Origin: Saccharum officinarum
Lineage: Eukaryota; Streptophyta; Magnoliopsida; Poales; Poaceae
Reading direction: 5' to 3'
Assembly: GCA_020631735.1 (NCBI GenBank)
Contig: CM036197.1
Span: 46,857,880 to 46,921,879 of the forward strand
DNA: 64,000 bases
The notes below the pieces were generated by a model that saw only the letters and a program-made list of their open reading frames with translations, had not been told where the DNA came from and ran no database searches. Shown piece after piece: positions 24,812 to 34,905 of the stretch. Each line of letters begins with the position of its first letter. Position 1 is the stretch's first letter. A program made the translations under genes and the position numbers.

Positions 24812-27600
24812 CTAGATAGAAGCAAAGAACTCCGGGAAATTCTCTAATAGATAATCCTCCGTTTCCCAGGTGGCTTCCTCTTCTGAATGTTGATTCCACT
24901 GTATTCTGTACCATTTAGTTGTTCTACTTCGGGTAACACGATCTTTTTGATCCAAAACTCTGACAGGATGTTCAGAATATGTCAAATTTGGTTCAAGTTC
25001 AACTCCCTCAACATCAACCACTTGATCATATACTTGTAGACACTTCTTCATTTGTGATACATGAAATACATTGTGCACGGCTGACAGTTGTTCAGGCAGC
25101 TTTAACTTATATGCCACCTTTCCACATTGTTGAATGATTTGAAAAGGACCAATATAACGTGGTGCGAGTTTGCCTTTGACTCCAAATCTGCTAACTCCTT
25201 TCATGGGTGATACTTTTAGATAAACATAATCCCCTACTTGGAATACCAAAGGTCTACGCCTTTTATCAGCATAACTCTTTTGCCTGGACTGAGCCACTTT
25301 CAAATTATTCTGGATCTGCCTAACTTTTTCTTCTGTTTGTTTCACAAGATCAACACCGAAAAACCATCTTTCTCCCGGTTCTGACTAATTCAATGGAGTT
25401 CTGCACCTACGGCCATACAATGCCTCAAACGGTGCCATTTTGATACTCTCTTGATAACTATTATTATAGGAGAATTCTGCTAAAGGTAACCACTCGTCCC
25501 AAGTGTCTGAATAATTAAGTGCACATGACCTTAACATGTCTTCTAGAATTTGATTGACCCTTTCGGTCTGACCACTTGTTTGTGGATGATAAGCGGTACT
25601 ATGCAAAAGTTTTGTACCCAGGGACTCATGTAGGTGTCTCTAAAATTTGTTAACAAACTGAGTACCTCTATCTAATACAATGGTCTTTGGTACCCCATGA
25701 AGACTCAGGATTCATGCAATATAAATTCTTGCATAAGTTATAGCAGAATAGTCCACCTTAACTGGAATAAAATGAGATGACTTTGTCAGTCGGTCCACAA
25801 TGACCCAAATTGAATCAAAGCCTCTTGAGGTCTTGGGTAACCCAGTAATGAAATCCATACTGATATCTTCCCATTTCCAGGATGGAATGGGCAAGGGTTG
25901 TAACATTCCTGCCGACTTCAGGTGTACTGCCTTCACCTTACAACAAGTGTCACATCTGGCCACATACTTAGCAATCTCAATTTTTATTTTGGTCCACCAG
26001 AATTTCTGTTTCAAATCTTGATACATCTTATTACTTCCTGGATGAATAGAAAACCTTGTGCTATGTGCTTCATCAAGAATGAGCTGACGTAACTCTGGAA
26101 CCTTTGGGACCACTAACCGGTTCTTAAACCACAACACATCTGCATCATCAATACTAAAATCTGTCTGTTGACCCGTTCTAACTTTTTCTTTGATGTGAGC
26201 TACTCCGGAATTCTTTCTCTGAGCAGACACAATCTGATCTTTGATTGTTGATTCTATTGTGACATTAGTCAACTGACCTTGTTGAACTAATTCAATATTC
26301 AGCTTTTCTAATTCATAACATAAACTGTAATCCATTGGCTTCACAGTAATGCAATTGCAATGATTCTTTCTACTGAGTGCATCAGCAACAACATTTGCTT
26401 TTCCAGGGTGATAGTGCACTTCTAAATCATAGTCCTTTATTAACTCCAGCCACCTTCTTTGCCTCATATTCAACTCTGACTGAGTAAAGATATACTTTAA
26501 GCTCTTGTGATCTGTATACATGTGGCAAGTATTACCTAACAAGTAATGACGCCAAATTTTCAATGCATGAACCACAGCTGCTAGTTCAAGATCATGTGTC
26601 GGATAATGTTCTTCATGACGCTTCAACTGTCTCGAGGCATAAGCAATGACTCTGCCTTCTTGCATCAATACACAACCAAGGCCAATACCCGAGGCATCAC
26701 AGTAAACATCAAATGGCTTTTCTATAACTGGTTGTGCCAAAACTGGAGCAGTTGTCAATGACTTCTTTAAAATTCTAAAAGCTTTCTCACATTCTGGAGA
26801 CCATATGAACTTAGTTTGATTCTTCAACAACTCTGTGATTGACTTGGCTACCTTTGAAAAGTCAGGTATGAATCGACGGTAATAACCCGCCATTCCCAGA
26901 AAACTTTGGACTTCATGAATTGAGATTGGTGGTTTCTAATTCAGAATATCTTCCACCTTGCCAGGATCTACTGCTACTCCTTTGGCTGACAACACATGTC
27001 CTAAGAATTGCACTTCTCTTAACCAAAACTCACATTTACTGAACTTGGCATATAGTTGGTGATCTCTCAGACGAGTCAGAACAACTCTGAGATGCTCAAC
27101 ATATTCTTCTTCACTTTTGGAGTATACCAGAATATCATCAATAAACACAACCACAAATTTGTCAAGCTCCGGCATGAAAACTGAGTTCATCAGATACATG
27201 AAATGTGCCGATGCATTGGTGAGACCAAAAGACATAACTAGGTACTCATACAGTCCATATCTGGTAGTGAATGCAGTCTTTGGGATATCTTTAGGTCGAA
27301 TCTTGATTTGATGGTACCCTGACCGAAGATCGATCTTTGAAAATACCTTTGCCCCACAAGCTGATCAAAGAGTAGATCAATGCGAGGCAACGGATATTTA
27401 TTCTTAATGGTTACTTCATTCAGCGGTCGATAGTCAACACACATCCTTAAAGTCTGATCTTTCTTCTTGACAAAAAGAGCTGGACATCCCCATGGTGAGG
27501 AACTGGGTCTGATAAAACCTTTGTCACGTAACTCTTGTAATTGATCCTTAAGTTTTGCCAATTCATTGGGTGGCATTCTGTAAGCTCTCCGGAATATTGG
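24812..27600 (-). pseudogene. Tekay-like pol: reverse transcriptase, RNase H, integrase, chromodomain
   Basis: Readable pieces in order: RT start with [15 protein letters not shown] (27576-27350), RT palm with [15 protein letters not shown] (27235-26936), RT end, RNase H ([23 protein letters not shown]), HHCC zinc finger and integrase core start (26893-25712), integrase (25606-25385), then C-terminal part and chromodomain (25345-24812). One base is missing near 27600 in a C run and one near 27348 in a G run. Stops replace Trp near 26938, 25643 and 25387 (TGG to TAG) and Arg near 25712 (CGA to TGA). All four are transitions expected from deamination of methylated cytosine. Where the left arm covers these sites it has the intact codon. 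Confidence 0.9.
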
Positions 27601-29261
27601 GCAGTACCCGGTTTTAACTCAATCACAAATTCTACATCTCTGTCTGGTGGTAGACCTGGTAGATCATCTGGAAACACATCTGGAAATTCACAGACTACCG
27701 GTATATCACAAATCTCCTGTACTGAAGTTGCACATATCCTTTCAACTGTTCTCTTTGGGATATGAAGTTGGATAAGAAGATGAGATTTATTATCTGGCAG
27801 GTTCAACCTTATAGTTCTATGCAGTGCATCTATAAGGGCTCCTCTTTGGTACATCCAATTCATACCCAGGATTACATCTATATCCTGTTTCTGTAATATT
27901 ATCATTGAGGTAGGAAATATATGCCCACCTAACTCTATAGGTACGTCACGTACCATCTCCTTAGTACACAGTCGTCCCCCGGGCGACTGGATAAAGAAAT
28001 CTTCTTGTGTTCCCATAATTGGAATGTCATGCTTAACAACAAAGGTGCGATTTATGAATGTATGCGATGCACCTGAATCAAATAACAGTACTGCTGGATG
28101 ATTAGCAACAGGGAACATACCCATCATAACAGGTTCTCCCTCTGGGATTACACTTGCTTGAGTGTAGAACACACGTCCGGTCTTCTTCTTCTCACCCTTA
28201 CCCTTCTGAACATTCAGGTTATTATTCTTGCTCTGAGGTTGTTGCTGTTGCGGTACGGGAGCTCTGGGATAACTGGGATTGTACTGCCTTGGATACGGGC
28301 AGTCCTTGGAAAAGTGGCCTGGCTTTCCACAGTTGTAACAGGGAAAGTTATGGGTTACTGGAGTCTGGTTTCGAATACCAGGGGCATTCGGCTGCTGTGG
28401 ATACTGCGGAATTGCGGCAGGACGGAAAAACGTCTGCGGCTGAGCTTGGTATTGCGGTGGACGATAAGTTGGGCGGAAATGGTTCTGAGGGTGATAAACA
28501 AACCTCTGGCGCTTTTTAATGCCACCAGACGGGCTAGAAAACACTGGCTTCTTTTTCTTCGACTCTTTATGCAGTCGGGACTTCTCTTCTGACGCAATAG
28601 CCACATTGACTATCTCATGGTAAGTGGCATTATAGCAGGTGACCAATGCTTCCTGGATTCTGGTACTCAAACCTCTCATGAAACAACTCTTCTTCTTTGC
28701 ATCGGTGTTCACATATTCCGCTGCATACTGGGACAGATGATTGAATTTGCCCACATACTGTAGAACTGTCTGGTTCCCTTGCTTCAGCGAGAGAAACTCT
28801 TCTAACTTCATGGCCATGACACCATCTGGGATATAATGTGCTCTGAAGGCTTCACGAAACTCCTGCCAAGTGATACGGTGGCCAGCAGGCCGTGCGGCGA
28901 CCAGATTCGCCCACCACGCCCCTGCGGCACCTCTAAGCTGTTGTGCTGCAAACACGGGCTTCTGATGCTCCGTGCACTGTAAAAGTTCAAACTTCTGCTC
29001 CATGGTACGGAGCCAGTCATCCGCCTCTAGCGGCTCATCTGCCTTTGAGAACACTGGTGGACGGGTATCGGTGAAATCCACATAAGTGGTTTCCCCTCCA
29101 TTGTTACGGCCTCGACGGCCCTGATTTCCATTCTGATTCTGATTCTGAGCCAACAAGGTAGTGGCATTAACCAGTGCGGCAATAGCTTCTGCCAAGGTGG
29201 GTGGAAACGGTGGGGGATTCGGAGGATTGTCCCTTTCTTGGGAAGTTCCAGTACCGTCCAT
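27447..29261 (-). CDS. Tekay-like gag and protease
   Basis: The frame starts at the ATG at 29261 and gives a 604-residue product. It carries the gag core (residues about 70-200, [17 protein letters not shown]), a CCHC zinc knuckle ([14 protein letters not shown], about 310-325) and an aspartic protease with [16 protein letters not shown] (about 395-410). The true gag-pol frame is left at about residue 554 (near 27600) through loss of one base; the last 47 residues are out of frame. In chromoviruses gag and pol form one reading frame, so this break also separates protease from reverse transcriptase. The capsid and protease parts look intact. Confidence 0.88.
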   Translation of the reverse strand: MDGTGTSQERDNPPNPPPFPPTLAEAIAALVNATTLLAQNQNQNGNQGRRGRNNGGETTYVDFTDTRPPVFSKADEPLEADDWLRTMEQKFELLQCTEHQKPVFAAQQLRGAAGAWWANLVAARPAGHRITWQEFREAFRAHYIPDGVMAMKLEEFLSLKQGNQTVLQYVGKFNHLSQYAAEYVNTDAKKKSCFMRGLSTRIQEALVTCYNATYHEIVNVAIASEEKSRLHKESKKKKPVFSSPSGGIKKRQRFVYHPQNHFRPTYRPPQYQAQPQTFFRPAAIPQYPQQPNAPGIRNQTPVTHNFPCYNCGKPGHFSKDCPYPRQYNPSYPRAPVPQQQQPQSKNNNLNVQKGKGEKKKTGRVFYTQASVIPEGEPVMMGMFPVANHPAVLLFDSGASHTFINRTFVVKHDIPIMGTQEDFFIQSPGGRLCTKEMVRDVPIELGGHIFPTSMIILQKQDIDVILGMNWMYQRGALIDALHRTIRLNLPDNKSHLLIQLHIPKRTVERICATSVQEICDIPVVCEFPDVFPDDLPGLPPDRDVEFVIELKPGTAQYSGELTECHPMNWQNLRINYKSYVTKVLSDPVPHHGDVQLFLSRRKIRL

Positions 29262-29453
29262 CTGTTGTACACAAACTATATTTATTTACATCGCTTTATT
29301 GAATTAAAAAGCAGTTAGTACAGTACTTGTATACACACACAACTTATCTTACATTATTTCATTACAAACTTGCTCTCAAGCAAGAAACTACCCACTAAGG
29401 TTCTTAGAAAGCAGGAAAGACTACTATATTACACAACCATCCATGTCGACACT

Positions 29454-29968
29454 TCACTCCTCATCATCATCGCTGATCACGATCACTCCATCCTCATTCT
29501 CTGGAGCACTTGCACCAGTGACATGACTCGCATCATCCCCACTTTCCATCATGGGTTCATCTTCTTCTGGATCTTCTTCCTCATTGTCCTCTCCATCAGG
29601 AACAATCACGGCACCGACATCATCTTCTACTGCCTGGGGCTGATGATTGGGATTCATCAGATCATTTAGCCTATGGACTTCCTCATGCAGAACTGTGTTG
29701 TACTGCTCTAGGTGTGTCACATAAAGCTCCAACTCACGAACACGAGCCCTGGCTTCTGTCTCCTTTTCCAAAGACTCCTTCTGGAACTGTTTCCAAAAAC
29801 GCATGTTGCGCTTCAGTCGCTCCACTTCTGATGTAAGCCTTGCAACCTCTGATTCCGAATCCGGGTTCGGATTACGGCTACTGCTTGCTCCATCACCTCT
29901 GGCGGCCAACTGATGACGCGGCACTCCTTGCGGACCCGTTTGCGAGGAGTCGTCTTCACACGTGCCAT
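29454..29968 (-). CDS. Accessory ORF between PBS and gag: coiled coil, acidic tail, SUMO-interaction-like motif
   Basis: A separate frame upstream of gag encodes 156 residues from 29924 (GTG codon) to the stop at 29454. The only nearby ATG is at 29966-29968, one frame off; one base lost near 29926 would explain this, so I set the gene to start there. Residues about 26-90 are charged heptad-like sequence (VARLTSEVERLKRNMRF) predicting a coiled coil. Residues about 100-156 are very acidic. The end VIVISDDDEE (147-156) has the form of a SUMO-interacting motif, and AVIVPDGED (105-113) is a weaker second one. No zinc knuckle, protease or known retrotransposon domain is visible. The role is unknown. 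It has its own stop 193 bases before the gag ATG, so it would be made from the same RNA or a spliced form. Confidence 0.65.
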
Positions 29969-30338
29969 CCTATAGCAAGATAGAATTAGGACGATAAGAA
30001 CAGATAGGGGGATCTGAAGGTTAGCATGAATAGGATTTGAACCTTACTTAACCCAAACCACTTTAAAAGGGAAGGTAGCTTAAGCAGGTTAATTAAACAT
30101 GATGCATGCATCGCACTTACGATCTAACAGAAAGATTTAAGTAACACATGCAATCTTTATAACATAGGGCACTATACATGATACTTCACTACGAAGCTTT
30201 CAAATATGAGCTAAGGAAACTATAGAATAGATTAAGATAAGCAAAAGCAATTTGGACCAAAATATCAGTATTAAGTTTGTTTGACCCAAATCATTTTGAA
30301 GTTTTGCAAGGTAATACTACAATAACCCGAGTGATTAT
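29969..30338 (-). other. Untranslated leader of the Tekay-like element
   Basis: About 370 AT-rich bases between the primer-binding site and the accessory ORF, with no open frame of note. It is expected to hold packaging signals, which cannot be read from sequence. Confidence 0.5.
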
Positions 30339-30350
30339 GCTCTGGTACCA
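30339..30350 (-). other. Primer-binding site
   Basis: TGGTACCAGAGC on the minus strand, two bases inside the 5' LTR. It resembles the initiator-Met tRNA 3' end complement (TGGTATCAGAGC) used by most plant LTR retrotransposons, with one difference. Confidence 0.8.
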
Positions 30351-30352
30351 GC

Positions 30353-33300
30353 TGTCACAGAACCTCCTAATTATGATGGCCCACAAGTACCCGTCATTGC
30401 CATAATGACCTCTGATGGTCGTACTTATGTTCACCATAACTTAAAAGGCCTGCTTTCCTCCGAACAGGATCCAATCACAGGAGTATTGCAATATTACAAC
30501 AGTTTATTCAAAATATTCAACAGAGTAACGTAGCGGAAGTCTTACAATAATATAGGTTACAAACCAGTTTTCAAACTTCAAACCTTATGTAACATTATTA
30601 CAAACCAGTAGTAGAGAAGTATCGGTATTAACTTTATTACAACACACAAGCGAGATGCCTTGCCCAAAGGCCACACAGTCTACTCGTCGTCGCTTTCTTC
30701 AACCACGACGGTCATGCAACAAGGCTCGAAGCAGACTTGTTCATGAACCGCACCTGCAACAAGGGGTTAACAAACCCTGAGTACTTGAGAGGTACTCAAC
30801 AAGACTTACCCGACTAAGACAAAGACTCCAAGGGCATGCTAGCTTTAGGGAATCAAGGTACGGGTATTCTAGAATCAAATTTTCCTTTGCAGAAAAGCTT
30901 ACTAAAGTAGTCCTTATCTTCAACATTTTACTTTTACCATTGATGGTTCATTAACCAAATCTAGGTGATCCTAATCTAGATCAAAGTAATTATCATCAAA
31001 ACCTTTCTCATTCTTTCTTTTATTCCAGTTCTTAACTACGATGCAAGTCAGGTGATCAAGTCTCCATAACCGAGGAGCAACGACGATTCGAACCGATTAT
31101 ACCCAGCTGGGGATCCCTAACCTCACGACATATGTAGAACCGAATCTTGCATATATCAACCCTCATTTAGATCTCCCAAAACCAGAACGTGTCCATCGCC
31201 ACCCGAGAGTACAGTACTCCTCGAACCCGACCAAATTCTAGCCCCGAGGGTACACGCTACTCTCGCCATCTCTCCACTCCCAGTGCGAGGTTAGACGTTC
31301 TCGTAATGGAATCACCAACATTTTGGGCTTACCCAAGCATGAAGCTAGTTGCAAAGTCTTGAACACAACAGGCTTACAACGAACGGACCTTAACTGACAA
31401 GGCGGAAACACTACATTGAGACTCTTTCCCAATGCATGTTAGCAGTGGCCAAACCACCCGCCCGATCTTTCAAGTTCATTCTCATATTTCAATATTCATT
31501 CAATATGCCGTCATGGCTATATAAACATTGCATTTAAAAGCTTAACTTCTAAGCATAGCGAAGCATACTACGCATTTTCCGTAAAACAGGTATCAAGGTT
31601 GATATCACAATAATCAAGGATGATAATGCAGCAATTGGGTTATCACTCAACTCCTAATTACTTAATGCAGTAAACCATATTATAAATAATAAAACATTTG
31701 TAAAATTCAAGGTAGGTTTAAATGCACCGGGGCTTGCCTTGCTCGGACACGACGACTGACTCAGACCCGAGAACTCCAACGTCAGGTCCGAAACCCACCG
31801 ACGATCGCTCTTCTCCGAAACTGGCTCGACGGCTTCGACTTCTTCGAAAGCGGAGACTACACGAACACATAACATGCTTTAACATGATGCTCGATGATAA
31901 ACATGATGCTTGATGATAACATGCTACGAGTTACGACTGGAGTACAACTTCCCTCGCGGTACAGTCGCAAACTGAAAACCTACTAACTAGTAGCGACGAT
32001 TCCAGCGATACCAGCTTTTAACCTAACAAGTTACTAACGAGCTCAAACATGGAATTAAGGTGCCAAAGATCACAAAAGGGTAGTGACCTAAGGACATCAC
32101 TCAATCAAAAAGGCACACAACACTTAAAGTTCTCAAATTAACATTTATTTATTATTTAAATAATTAGGACATAATTAGAAGTTAATCAAATTTTACCTAA
32201 TCAAGCTCAAACTTTTTCTATGGATTAAGAATGATTTATAACAGTGTCATAATAAATTTCATCATTTTTGGATTAATAAATTAATTATTAAAATTCATGG
32301 AAGTTGCATTTAATCTTTATTAGAACTAATTAATTCTACTGCACAAAGTATTCAATTCAGCATTTAACATTTTTCCTAGATAGTTTATACATTGAGAAGC
32401 CTACACAAAAATTTTCATGAATTTTGGAACTCTACACAAATTTTTAATGAAATAAACAAATAGTAGCACTATTCAAATTTTTGAAAAAGAAAAACAAAAA
32501 CGAAATCGGGCCGATCCTTCTCTCCTTCCGGCTCGGCCACTGAGCGGCCCGCTTGCGCGCACCCGCGTGCTCGCGCCGGCCTTGCCCGCGGCCCAGCACC
32601 GCGGCCCAGCCCGCGCGCGCTCACTCTCCCTTTTCTCTCACTGACAGGCCGACCCCGCCTGTCATCGCCTACCTCCCGTGTCTCGCTCACTCCCGCGTGC
32701 TCACTCACCTCCGCGCGGTGGCCGGCCGGTGACCAGGCTTCGGTCGACCAACTGACCCGACACACCAACTACACCTTCCCACGACTCCGTTTTTACTAAT
32801 TTGCCCCACGGTTCGAGCTCCGGTGACACTTCACCGACGACGGTGGCGGCTCGGCAACTACGGTGACCGACGACTCGACGACACAAAGGTGCAAAGCTTA
32901 AAACTAACTAGCCAGGGAGCATCAGGGGCGTACCACGATCACAGAGCGTGATCGGTTGAAGCGGAGAGGCACTGGAGGCGGCTGGCCACGGTAAGGCGAG
33001 GATGGCGGGCAGTCGCCGGAGTTGAGCACGGGAGGCGGTGGCTGCGGTGATCCAGGCGAAGTCAAGCTGGTTGGGTGGTTCACGAGGTGCGTGAGGATGC
33101 GGCGATGCTGTTGTGCGACTGGCGTGGCCGGAGATGGCCTGGTGGCGGCAAGCGGCGAGCGGCGGAGCTGCGGTGGGCGGGTGGCGAAAAATGGTAAACG
33201 TCTCACTGTGACTCATGTATTTATAGAAGGCGGTCGCGACTACAGAGCCGGACTGCTCGCGTCGTCGCGCTGGCATTCTCGACCGCGCGCGAAGGGTCTG

Positions 33301-34059
33301 GGCGGCCACGGCGGTCGCCGGCGCCATACCGCGCGGTGGCCGGCCGCCATTGGCGCGGCACTGTAGCACCCCCAAATTTTGAATTTTCAAACTGTTTTCT
33401 AAATTACTCTCAAATTCATGTAACAACTTGAAAAACTTCCAATCTATGAAATCTTCAGAATTTCAAGCTCTACAAGTTTTGTATTGAACACTTTTCAAAT
33501 TCTCACTGGATTTTGAAATTTGAGTTTAAATTCAAAAGGGGACACATTTTTCAGATTTGGTAATTTAGAAATTACTTTTGATTTTATATTGAAACTTCAA
33601 AATCTCCAAACATCAAAGTTGTATATCTTGACCAGACCTACAACTTTGCTGTTCAAAACTTTTTCAAATTCTGCCTCCATTTTGAAATCTTAGTTTGGGG
33701 AAAATGAGTCAAAACTGAAATTTGTTTATTTTCAAAATTGCTCCACATTTTACACTAAAACTTTGAAAACTCAAAACACCAAAGTTGTAGCCCTTGAAAA
33801 GTTCTACAAACTTGGTTTTGAACTTTTTCCCAAATTTTGCTTAGATTTGAATATTTTTCAAAAGGGGTAAAACGGGTTTTGAAATTTAGGGTTTTCGGAG
33901 GAATTTTTAATTGGAATTTGTTGCTACTTTGATTTGTGATTACTTAGCGATCAAAACCTCACCCAAGGGCATCATTTGGACCAACATGACTTGGTTGACC
34001 AAATGCCACTCTTGGTGACCAATATCTTTAAAATTCTTTTACATTTTTCCCCAATTTGA
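30353..34059 (-). repeat. 5' LTR of the Tekay-like element, cut by the gap
   Basis: Starts TGTCACAGAACC beside the PBS and matches the 3' LTR until the N run begins, lacking about 330 bases of its outer end. It shows more one-base deletions than the 3' LTR, as expected near a contig end. Confidence 0.92.
33218..33225 (-). promoter_or_regulatory. TATA box in the 5' LTR
   Basis: TATAAATA on the minus strand. This is the copy that would drive the full-length RNA of the element. Confidence 0.65.
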
Positions 34060-34159
34060 NNNNNNNNNNNNNNNNNNNNNNNNNNNNNNNNNNNNNNNNN
34101 NNNNNNNNNNNNNNNNNNNNNNNNNNNNNNNNNNNNNNNNNNNNNNNNNNNNNNNNNNN
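34060..34159. other. Assembly gap of exactly 100 N
   Basis: The gap lies inside the 5' LTR of the Tekay-like element; the next contig begins in unrelated sequence just ahead of the topoisomerase II-like gene. Confidence 0.97.
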
Positions 34160-34905
34160 ATAGAAATATAAAAAACAAATATGATATCAGCGTATCCTAT
34201 CAGTTTTCATCCTAGCCACACCATCCAAACCCCGCACACATCCTCTGCCACGCCTTGTCGCGCAGCCACGGCCGCCGCCACCATGAAGTCTCCACTGCTA
34301 GAGCACATCCTCCAGCGGCCGGACGACTACATTGGTTCGACGGTGAAGCGCACCGAGACGCTCTGGTCATACGAGAGCTTCGCCATGATGCGACGCGCTG
34401 TCACCTACGTCCCTGGCCTCCAGAAGATCTTCGACGAGATCCTCATGAACGCCGCCAAAAACAAGTAGCGGGACCCCTCGATGGACGTGCTTCTCGTCGA
34501 GATCGACGTCATCAAGTGCCAGATCTCCGTCTACAAAAACGGCGAAGGCATCCCCGTTGAATTCCACCAGGAGGAGGGCGTCTACGTTCTGGAGTTGATG
34601 TTTGGCCACCTCACCGGCACCAACTTCGAGGACAATCTGAAGAAGACCGGCGGCAGGAGGGAAGACTACGGCGTCAAGCTTACAAACGTCTTCTCCAGAG
34701 TTTTTTTTTTCTAAAATGCGCATTGCCACGTGTTGCACTAAGTGGAAGTTAGAAAGTTTACACGCTCCGAGAGCGGTCACGGCGAGGTGACGATCCACCT
34801 CACGGAGTATAGCACAACATGAATCACCGCAAGCGGTGGGATACGAAAGTTGTACTAACTAAACACTGATTTTGCGACAATGTGAGTGTCGTCGTGGCTA
34901 GTCGA

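Larger units (their letters stand above)
19053..25810. repeat. Right arm of the large inverted duplication
   Basis: Reverse complement of 1-6713. The arm lies inside contig 2 with continuous sequence on both sides, so it is the better anchored copy. In the pol part it carries three nonsense codons that the left arm lacks; the left arm carries one-base deletions that this arm lacks. Confidence 0.93.
20554..34059 (-). mobile_element. Almost complete Tekay-like Ty3/gypsy chromovirus
   Basis: In its own 5' to 3' order (right to left): 5' LTR cut by the gap (34059-30353), PBS (30350-30339), accessory ORF, gag-protease, RT-RNase H-integrase-chromodomain (to 24812), PPT (24651-24639) and 3' LTR (24638-20554). 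The internal part is about 5.7 kb and the LTRs about 4.1 kb. Two frameshifts and four in-frame stops in pol make it non-autonomous as assembled. The outer target duplication cannot be tested because the far end lies in the gap. Confidence 0.9.
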
